From NCBI GenBank assembly GCA_035539855.1, contig DATLHO010000178.1:1-12713 (forward strand): a DNA stretch of 12,713 nucleotides. The letters run 5' to 3'. The DNA is from DATLHO01 sp035539855 (GTDB lineage Bacteria > Bacteroidota > Ignavibacteria > OLB7). Every line of letters starts with the position of its first letter. Position 1 is the stretch's first letter. Under the pieces are notes generated by a model. The model was not told the origin of the DNA. It ran no database searches and saw only the letters and a program-made list of their open reading frames with translations. Positions 5,161 to 11,240 of the stretch are shown here, piece by piece. The position numbers and the translations under genes were made by a program.

Positions 5161-7596
5161 ATGAAGCGACGACAGACATCGAACACGCGCCCCGCGCACG
5201 ACCCGGCGGTGGACGCTCTCGACGCCGCCATCGACCGCGTCATGGCCGCGGTCAGTCGCGACTCGCGCATCGCCGCCGAATGCGCCGACGATGCGCTCGC
5301 GATCGCCACGGAGCTCGGGACCGCCGACGCGATCGCGCGAGCCCGCCTCGCTTCGGCCTGGGCGCACGCATCGACGTCGGACTTCGCCGGCGCCCTCGAG
5401 CCCGCGCGCGACGCCGAGGCGCACTTCGCCGCACACGGCGACCAGATGCGCCGCGCCGAGGCGCTGACGGTGCTCGGCATGTCCAGTCTGCGAACCGGCG
5501 AGCTCGACGACGCGCGCCATCACTACCAATCCGCCCTCGAGACCTCCCGACGATCCGGCGACCACGCGCACGAGTCCGATGCGCTCGGCGGTTTGAGCAC
5601 CCACGCGTTGATGAGCGGCGACTATGCGCGTGCCCTCGAGCTGGCCGGCGAGGCGGTCACAGCCGCCGTCGCCAGCGGTCTCGACGGTCGCCTCGCCGAC
5701 GCACACACCGGAGTCGGCAATGCGCTGACGCGTCTCGGTCGCTATGGAGAAGCCCGCGAGCACCTCGAGGAGGCCGCCGCCTGCGCACGACGCGCCGGCG
5801 AGATCCGGCTCGAGGGCTACGCGCTCGGCGGCATCGGGACCATCCTCGAGCGCCTCGGCGATCCCGCCGCCGCCATCACTTATCAGCTTCGCTCCCTCGC
5901 CTGCTCCGAGCAGCTCGGCGATCGCTGGGGCATCAACGGCATCCTCAACAACATCGCGATCGTCGAACAGCGGCTCGGACTCTATGCCTCCGCGCTCGAG
6001 CGACTGACGCGCGCGCTCGCGATCGCCGAAGAGACCGGGGAGCCCGAAGGACAGTGCGCGATCCTCGCCAACATCGGGATGCTGTTCGAAGCGATCGGCG
6101 AGCGCGGACGTGTCCTGGAGTACTTCACTCGCAGTCACGCCATCGCCGAGCGCGTCGGCGATCGACACGGCATCGCCAACACGCTCATCCTGCTCGGCCG
6201 CTATCACTCGCAGGCCGGCGACGAGAAGCTCGCCCTGCTCTCGTTCATGCGCGCGCTGCGGCTGCACGAAGAGATGGGGGATCGCCCGGGATTGCTCGGC
6301 GCTCTCTACAACATGGGACAGGCGCTCGTGCGCATGGGCGACATCGAGGGCGGCGTCGAGCGACTCGAGAGCGCGCTCGACGTCGCGCGGAGCGGAGGCG
6401 ATCGCAGTTCCGCGATCCTCGTCCTCATCGCGCTCGGCCGCTCGCGCTCGGCGCTGGGCGACCACGTGCGAGCGATCGAGCTGCTCGAGCAGGCTCTGGC
6501 CGACGCGCGCTCGGCCGGCACGCTCGAGCTCGTCCTGCGCTCGCTCGAGGCGCTCGCCGAAGCACAGCGCGCCGCCGGCCGCCCGCACGAGGCCGATGCG
6601 AGCGCATCCGCGGCTCGCGAGCTTCTGCTGCGGTTGTTCGACGCATCCGAAACGCACCGCATCCGCGAGCTCGTCGATCGCCTGGAGACCCAGAGCGCGC
6701 GGCGACACGCGACGAGCCTCGGCATCGGCGCGGCCGACATCGAGGAGGTCACCCGCATGCTCGACCGCGTCCGCCGCCACACCGTCGGCGAGGACGCGAC
6801 ACGGAACGCCGCGCTCGGCGCCGCCGGCGACGACGCGCTTCCTGCGCCCGTGACCGTCACGACCTTCGGCGAGCTGAGCGTGCGGATCGGCGATCGCACG
6901 GTGTCGCTCGCGGACTGGAAACGACGCCGCGCGCGTGATCTGTTCAAGGTCCTGCTACTGCATCACCGGCGGTCGGTCTCGCTCGATCGCATCGTCGAGC
7001 TCTTCGGCGGCGAGGTCGGAGATCGAGGAGCGGAGATGGTGATCATGAACGCCGTCTCGCACGTCCGCCGCGCGCTCGAGCCAGAGCGACCATCACGCGA
7101 GCGAACGAACTACCTGCGCCACGCCGACGGAGCGTACGTGCTCGATCTCGGCGACGATGCCTCCATCGACTTCCTCCGGTTCAAGGTGCTCATCGCCGGT
7201 GCACGCCGCGCCGACACCGCCTCCGAGCGACGTCGCCGGTACGAGGAGGCTCTCGAGCTCTACCACGATGACTTCCTCAAGGAGGATCTCGACGCCGAAT
7301 GGGCCGAGTCGGAGCGATCGCTGCTTCGTGACGCCCGGCTCGAGGCCCTCGAGTTCCTCGCCGGCGAACAGCTCCGCCAGGAGAGCGTCGACGAGGCGAT
7401 CACGACCGCCCGCTCGATCCTCGGCCACGACAACACGAGCGAGCGCGCGCACGAGATCCTGCTGAAAGCGCTCGTGCTGCGCGGACGGCACGGCGAGGCC
7501 CGCGCGGCCGCCGCGGCGATGACGCGCGCGTTCCATGAGGAGCTCGGCATCCAGCCGCCGTCGCGGCTGTTGAGCATGATCTCGTCCGTGGCCTGA
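5161..7596 (+). CDS. Transcriptional regulator: TPR array with C-terminal winged helix and BTAD domain
   Basis: This 811-residue protein has three parts. Residues about 20-490 are a long array of tetratricopeptide repeats, most with paired helices ending in G-D/G-R turns (for example ALYNMGQALVRMGDIEGGVERLESAL). Residues about 565-665 are an OmpR/SARP-type winged helix (TTFGELSVRIGDRTVSL, then WKRRRARDLFKVLLLHHRRSVSLDRIVELF). Residues about 668-811 are a bacterial transcriptional activator domain (ALELYHDDFLKEDLDAEWAESERSLLRDARLEALEFLA, ending FHEELGIQPPSRLL). In classic SARP regulators this module is N-terminal, so the order is reversed. The TPRs probably receive a protein or ligand signal, but the target genes are unknown. 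An in-frame ATG at 5116 would add 15 residues and overlap the ankyrin gene; neither start has a good ribosome binding site, and 5161 was chosen because it follows the ankyrin stop without overlap. Confidence 0.9.
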   Translation: MKRRQTSNTRPAHDPAVDALDAAIDRVMAAVSRDSRIAAECADDALAIATELGTADAIARARLASAWAHASTSDFAGALEPARDAEAHFAAHGDQMRRAEALTVLGMSSLRTGELDDARHHYQSALETSRRSGDHAHESDALGGLSTHALMSGDYARALELAGEAVTAAVASGLDGRLADAHTGVGNALTRLGRYGEAREHLEEAAACARRAGEIRLEGYALGGIGTILERLGDPAAAITYQLRSLACSEQLGDRWGINGILNNIAIVEQRLGLYASALERLTRALAIAEETGEPEGQCAILANIGMLFEAIGERGRVLEYFTRSHAIAERVGDRHGIANTLILLGRYHSQAGDEKLALLSFMRALRLHEEMGDRPGLLGALYNMGQALVRMGDIEGGVERLESALDVARSGGDRSSAILVLIALGRSRSALGDHVRAIELLEQALADARSAGTLELVLRSLEALAEAQRAAGRPHEADASASAARELLLRLFDASETHRIRELVDRLETQSARRHATSLGIGAADIEEVTRMLDRVRRHTVGEDATRNAALGAAGDDALPAPVTVTTFGELSVRIGDRTVSLADWKRRRARDLFKVLLLHHRRSVSLDRIVELFGGEVGDRGAEMVIMNAVSHVRRALEPERPSRERTNYLRHADGAYVLDLGDDASIDFLRFKVLIAGARRADTASERRRRYEEALELYHDDFLKEDLDAEWAESERSLLRDARLEALEFLAGEQLRQESVDEAITTARSILGHDNTSERAHEILLKALVLRGRHGEARAAAAAMTRAFHEELGIQPPSRLLSMISSVA

Positions 7597-7757
7597 AGCC
7601 CACCGCCACCAGGGTGTTACCCTCCGGTGTCTCCATCGTCGATCCCGCACACACGTGGGCGCGTTGACGCTCAATGAGCGTTAAACGGCGCCGCGATCTT
7701 CGTACGGGAGCGCTCCCTCGCGGAGCCTGACACTCATGAATTGATGGAGATGCTGGG
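7597..7757. other. Intergenic region with a hairpin and two palindromes upstream of the Asp-box gene
   Basis: This 161-bp stretch carries three symmetric elements. A weak hairpin just after the BTAD stop (7607-7629) has AGGGT/ACCCT with loop GTT plus CACC/GGTG around a 2-base bulge, and no T-run. A near-perfect 9-bp inverted repeat around AAT spans 7664-7684 (central arms ACGCTC and GAGCGT). A perfect 12-bp palindrome, GGGAGCGCTCCC, occupies 7706-7717. The latter two are possible operators for the downstream secreted-protein gene. TTGACG at 7664-7669 lies within the second element, but no matching -10 was found. Confidence 0.4.
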
Positions 7758-9878
7758 ATGAAACGATTGATGACACTTGCCCTCGCCTTGGCGGGATCGG
7801 TTCTCGGCGCGAACGCGCAATGGATACAGACGCAGGGACCCGAGGGAGGCAACGCGAGCGCGATTGCGCACGTGGGGAATGCGACCCTGGCCGTGATGCG
7901 GCCGAACGCACTGTACCGGCTTGCGGACGGCGCCGGCCGCTGGTCGCGCATCGGCACGCTTGCGGCCGACGAGCTCTTCGTCGCCGGGGATGTCGTGCTG
8001 GCCAACACCTTCGAGCGGATCGCCCGCTCGACCGACGGCGGCACGAGCTGGACCCCGGTCGGACCCGCCGGGTCGACGCTCATCCGATCGATCGACGGAG
8101 CGACGGTCTACGCGACCGGGGGCACAGGGCTGCTCCGATCGCTCGACGCGGGCGCGACGTGGAGTCCGGTCGACGGCAACATCCGTTCGATCATCACCGG
8201 CGAGTACACGCCGGTCGGGCTCGCGGGATCGGGCGATACGCTACTGGCCGGCGAGTCGTTCACGACCGGCGTGCTGCGTTCGACCGACGCCGGCGCGACG
8301 TGGACCGTGGTGACGGCGGGACTTCCCGACTCGGCGAACGTGTCGCTGATCACGAACATCGACGGCGCGTTCTATGCGCAGTTGACGAACGACCACATCG
8401 GTCGACTGGTCGGCGTCTATCGCTCGACCGACGGCGGACTGAGCTGGAACGATCTCAACGAGGGGCTTCCCGAGCGCGGTGAGAACCGCGGATTCGTCTT
8501 CGGGTTCTACGAGGAGGCCGGCCGCGTGCTCGCCGCGACGCTGCTCGGCAGCTACCGGCTCGAGGACACGGTGTGGGTTGGCGACGGAGAAGGCATCGTA
8601 GTGGGCACCGCCGAGGACAACGCCGGCGTCATCTATCGCGGCACGTTCGACGGCATCCATCGCAGCGATGACGGCGGACAGACGTGGGCGCGCTTCGACG
8701 CGGGCATGCTGAGCCAGCAGATCACGGCGATGGCGACCTCGGGCGCGCGCGTGATCGCCTCCGCGGCATCCGGCATCTTCGCGAGCGAGGACCGCGGCGC
8801 GAGCTGGGTGCGTACCGGCATCGATCGCATCGTCGAGTTCATCACCGGCGGAGGAGTGCTGCTGGGTCGCGGCTCGCACGGGACCAACGTCGGCTTGATC
8901 CGCTCGACCGATGGCGGCCGAAGCTGGTTGCCGGCCAACGACGGCATCGACCGCGCGGTGACCGGCGCCAGCTCGATCGCCTCGGGCAACGGGGCGTTGT
9001 ATGCCGGCTTCATGGATATCATCAGCGAGGCGACGCACCCGCTGAAGCGTCGCGGCGGACTCTACCGCTCGACCGACGGCGGTGCGACGTGGTCCGCGCT
9101 CGAGAATGGCCTGCCCCGCGACAACGACTCGAGCGTCGCGGTGATCACGGTCGCCGCCTCCGGCGACACCGTCATCGCCCAGACCTTTCATGGGATCCAT
9201 CGCTCGACCGACCGCGGCGAGAGCTGGAGCGACGCAGGATTCGGGCTGCCGGAGCGGCCGTCGATCCGCGCGATGCACGCCCACCACGGCACGTTCTATC
9301 TCGCGCTCGGCACGACCATCTGGGCGTCGACCGACGGCGGCGCATCGTGGTCGGAAATGCCTCGACCGGAGTTCGGATTCCGCGGCACCGTCAACGGCTT
9401 CGCGAGCTTCGGCGAAGCGGTCGTCGCGATCACCGGCACGGGCCGCAGCCACCTCTACATGCTCGCCAACGAGCAGTGGCAGCTCTTCCGCAGCCTCCCC
9501 GATTCGATCGAGGCGGCGACGGCGGTACTGCACGAGGGCCGCGTCTACGCCGGAACCGATGCGAACAGCGTGATGCGACTCGACGTCAACGCGTCGACGG
9601 TCGAGCGCGAGGATGCCGCTACGGAGATCACCTGGACGCCGCACCCGCTGCAGGGTGCGACCGCGAGCGTCGAGCTCGTGCTGTCGCGGCCGGCGGAGAT
9701 CTCGCTCGAGCTCTTCGACATGACCGGACGCCGCGTGGCGTCGGTGCCCGCCGGCCGGCTCGGCACCGGCACGCACCGCATCGGACTGCCCATCACCGGA
9801 CTTGCGCCCGGCGCCTATGGCTACCGTCTCGGAATCGACGACGTTCGTCGCGCGGGCGTCGTGATCGTCGCCGAGTGA
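7758..9878 (+). CDS. Secreted Asp-box (BNR-repeat) protein with T9SS-type C-terminal domain
   Basis: The 706-residue protein begins with a signal peptide (MKRLMTLALALAGSVLGANA, likely cut after residue 20). Ten Asp-box motifs of the S-x-D-x-G-x-[ST]-W type start near residues 91, 128, 175, 223, 303, 343, 383, 438, 483 and 524, each after a short I/L/V-x-RS strand, which indicates a beta-propeller. The last 80 or so residues (about 624-706) resemble a type IX sorting domain: an ITWTPHPLQG segment, VELVLSRPAEISLELFDMTGRRV, then GLAPGAYGYRL and a final VVIVAE. The protein is therefore expected to be exported across both membranes. Asp-boxes occur in sialidases, sortilins and many non-enzymatic proteins; I see no sialidase FRIP motif or catalytic set, so an enzyme is not claimed. 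A GGAG 8 bases upstream supports the ATG. A strong terminator follows about 100 bp after the stop. Confidence 0.9.
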   Translation: MKRLMTLALALAGSVLGANAQWIQTQGPEGGNASAIAHVGNATLAVMRPNALYRLADGAGRWSRIGTLAADELFVAGDVVLANTFERIARSTDGGTSWTPVGPAGSTLIRSIDGATVYATGGTGLLRSLDAGATWSPVDGNIRSIITGEYTPVGLAGSGDTLLAGESFTTGVLRSTDAGATWTVVTAGLPDSANVSLITNIDGAFYAQLTNDHIGRLVGVYRSTDGGLSWNDLNEGLPERGENRGFVFGFYEEAGRVLAATLLGSYRLEDTVWVGDGEGIVVGTAEDNAGVIYRGTFDGIHRSDDGGQTWARFDAGMLSQQITAMATSGARVIASAASGIFASEDRGASWVRTGIDRIVEFITGGGVLLGRGSHGTNVGLIRSTDGGRSWLPANDGIDRAVTGASSIASGNGALYAGFMDIISEATHPLKRRGGLYRSTDGGATWSALENGLPRDNDSSVAVITVAASGDTVIAQTFHGIHRSTDRGESWSDAGFGLPERPSIRAMHAHHGTFYLALGTTIWASTDGGASWSEMPRPEFGFRGTVNGFASFGEAVVAITGTGRSHLYMLANEQWQLFRSLPDSIEAATAVLHEGRVYAGTDANSVMRLDVNASTVEREDAATEITWTPHPLQGATASVELVLSRPAEISLELFDMTGRRVASVPAGRLGTGTHRIGLPITGLAPGAYGYRLGIDDVRRAGVVIVAE

Positions 9879-9919
9879 CCGGACGCAGAGTCCTCCGACA
9901 CAGCGACACAGCGCCCCCC

Positions 9920-9979
9920 AACGCGACGTCCCCCCCACAACGCGACGCCCCACAACGCGACGCCCCACAACGCGACGCC
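9920..9979. repeat. 15-bp tandem repeat (3 exact copies plus one degenerate)
   Basis: CCACAACGCGACGCC occurs three times head-to-tail at 9935-9949, 9950-9964 and 9965-9979. A fourth AACGCGACG core lies 19 bp further left at 9920-9928. A smaller doubled GACACAGC precedes it (9897-9912). The last copy merges into the left arm of the terminator hairpin. The unit length is a multiple of three, but the stretch follows a stop codon and lies between convergent genes, so it is noncoding. Confidence 0.85.
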
Positions 9980-10009
9980 CCCCTGCGGACTCACTGTCCG
10001 CAGGGGGGC
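9977..10009. terminator. Strong hairpin terminator between convergent genes
   Basis: A perfect 14-bp stem (left arm 9977-9990, right arm 9996-10009, core CTGCGGAC/GTCCGCAG with six G-C pairs at the base) encloses the loop TCACT. On the plus strand it is followed by CTTCGTCATTTG, moderately T-rich. It lies 99 bp after the Asp-box gene stop and 28 bp from the stop of the convergent UspA gene, so it may serve both. Confidence 0.75.
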
Positions 10010-10036
10010 TTCGTCATTTGCTTCGTGGGGCGTGCG

Positions 10037-11029
10037 CTAGGTCGCGACCGTTCTCACGACTTCGACCGAGCACTTCGCCCGCGCTGCGACCGATGCCGAG
10101 ACGCTGCCGATGACGATGCGCTCGAGCAGCCCGTGTCCCTTCGCGCCAAGGAAGATCGCATCGGCTCCCCAGCCCTCCGCCTCCTCCAGGAGCATCGCGA
10201 CGGGCTCGCCGATGCGCAGGGCATCGGTGCTCACGGCGACGCGTCCTGCGAACAGGCTCCGTGCTGCTTCTCGCTGCTGGCGCATCGCGACGATGAGCGG
10301 GTCGTCGGACGTAACCGGATCGAACGACTCGTCGATGACGCCGTTGCGCAGGCGCCGTGGCTCGACTATCGAGACCAGATGCACAGCCGTACCGGCAGGC
10401 CACGAGCGCGATGCCGCCTCCTCCGCCGCCGCCAGCGCGTCGCTCGAGCCGTCGAGACCGACGATGACGCGGACCGCGGCGGTACCCTTCGTCCAGGGCG
10501 CGCGGGCGATGCGCACCGAGCAGGGCGCCTCGGCAATGACCTTCTGCGAAACGCTCCCGAGCACGACGCGCCCGAATGTCGAGCGTCCGTGGGAGCCGAC
10601 GACGATGAGGTTCGCGCCCCACTCGCGGGCGACCTCGAGGATTCCCCACGCGGCTCCCTGCGCGCGCGCCTCGCCGCGCACCTGCCACGTCGGGTGCGCC
10701 CGCTGAAGCTGTGCGGCAACAGTGCCGGCGCTCGCCTGCGCGGCGTGCAGCGCCTGCATGCCCCGGCTGTCGGCGTGCGCTTCGGACCCGGCGACGGACG
10801 CGGCGACGGACGCAGCGACCGACGGGACGGCCGCGGCGTCCGGCTCATGCGTGGCTGACGTGGCAGACGTCGCGACATCCTCGCCCGTGAGCTCCGGCAC
10901 CCAGACCTCGCTCACCGTCAGCACACGCACCTCGAGCCCGTCCGGCAGGCCGGCGCGCGGCAGATCCATCAGCGCCGCCGACGCGCACTCTGTTCCGTCA
11001 TAGGCGATGAGCAGTCGCTGCAGGGCCAT
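10037..11029 (-). CDS. Universal stress protein with two UspA domains
   Basis: The 330-residue cytoplasmic protein contains two UspA domains in tandem. Domain 1 (about 1-176) begins LLIAYDGTECASAAL with the conserved Asp at 11 and carries the nucleotide motif G-2x-G-9x-G-S at G145, G148, G158 and S159 (VVGSHGRSTFGRVVLGS). Domain 2 (about 184-328) begins VIVGLDGSSDAL with Asp193 and carries the same motif at G295, G298, G308 and S309. Both sites look intact, so two ATP-binding domains are predicted. Between residues about 46 and 92 domain 1 has a long Ala/Ser/Thr-rich linker. A GGAGG 5 bases upstream supports the ATG. The gene stands alone: a terminator separates it from the secreted-protein gene upstream, and a hairpin separates it from its convergent neighbour. 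A role in stress survival is inferred from the family. Confidence 0.95.
   Translation of the reverse strand: MALQRLLIAYDGTECASAALMDLPRAGLPDGLEVRVLTVSEVWVPELTGEDVATSATSATHEPDAAAVPSVAASVAASVAGSEAHADSRGMQALHAAQASAGTVAAQLQRAHPTWQVRGEARAQGAAWGILEVAREWGANLIVVGSHGRSTFGRVVLGSVSQKVIAEAPCSVRIARAPWTKGTAAVRVIVGLDGSSDALAAAEEAASRSWPAGTAVHLVSIVEPRRLRNGVIDESFDPVTSDDPLIVAMRQQREAARSLFAGRVAVSTDALRIGEPVAMLLEEAEGWGADAIFLGAKGHGLLERIVIGSVSASVAARAKCSVEVVRTVAT
10791..10822. repeat. Short tandem repeat inside the UspA linker
   Basis: A 12-base unit close to GCGACGGACGCG is repeated about two and a half times. On the coding (minus) strand it gives the residues SVAASVAASVAGS (about 70-82) in the low-complexity linker of UspA domain 1. 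It probably arose by slippage and keeps the frame. Confidence 0.6.
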
Positions 11030-11159
11030 CGTGTCCTCCGTCGATTTCTGGTTGCCGGAAGGTACAATCCGACGGGAGACTGAGCAGCGCTTCGCGGGAC
11101 GTCGAGCGCAATTGCTTGTTCTGCGCCGTCGAGCCGTGGCGAGAGGCGCCAGATGCGAA

Positions 11160-11187
11160 AGCCCCTTCCCGCATTCGGGAAGGGGCT
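11160..11187 (-). terminator. Terminator of the T9SS Ig-repeat gene
   Basis: AGCCCCTTCCCG (11160-11171) and CGGGAAGGGGCT (11176-11187) form a perfect 12-bp stem with a 4-base loop. On the minus strand it begins 53 bp after the stop at 11241 and is followed by TTCGCATCT. It separates that gene from the UspA gene, which must therefore have its own promoter in 11030-11159; I could not identify a convincing one there. Confidence 0.75.
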
Positions 11188-11240
11188 CTCGTTGTTCATC
11201 GCGTCGGACGAGCGAGGCTCGACCGTCGTCGCTCGCTGGC

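Noticed and set aside
5038..6780. Long open frame antisense to the TPR-BTAD gene
   Set aside because: It has no recognisable domain, its content is explained by the GC-rich codon pattern of the opposite strand, and the plus-strand gene there has clear TPR repeats.
7758..9878. Sialidase/neuraminidase
   Set aside because: Asp-boxes alone are not specific; the FRIP motif and catalytic residues of sialidases are not seen.
8241..9968. Long antisense open frame over the Asp-box gene
   Set aside because: Arginine-rich, repeat-like shadow of the Asp-box coding sequence with no ribosome binding site or family features.
9920..9979. CRISPR-like array
   Set aside because: The 15-bp units are directly adjacent without spacers and no cas gene is present; it is a simple tandem repeat.
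8684..10858. Very long plus-strand frame crossing the terminator and the UspA gene
   Set aside because: It runs through the 15-bp repeats, the terminator hairpin and antisense to UspA, and is extremely rich in Arg; it is a compositional artefact.
10037..11029. Two separate fused stress proteins or a frameshifted pair
   Set aside because: One continuous frame holds both UspA domains with both nucleotide motifs intact; tandem UspA proteins are common.
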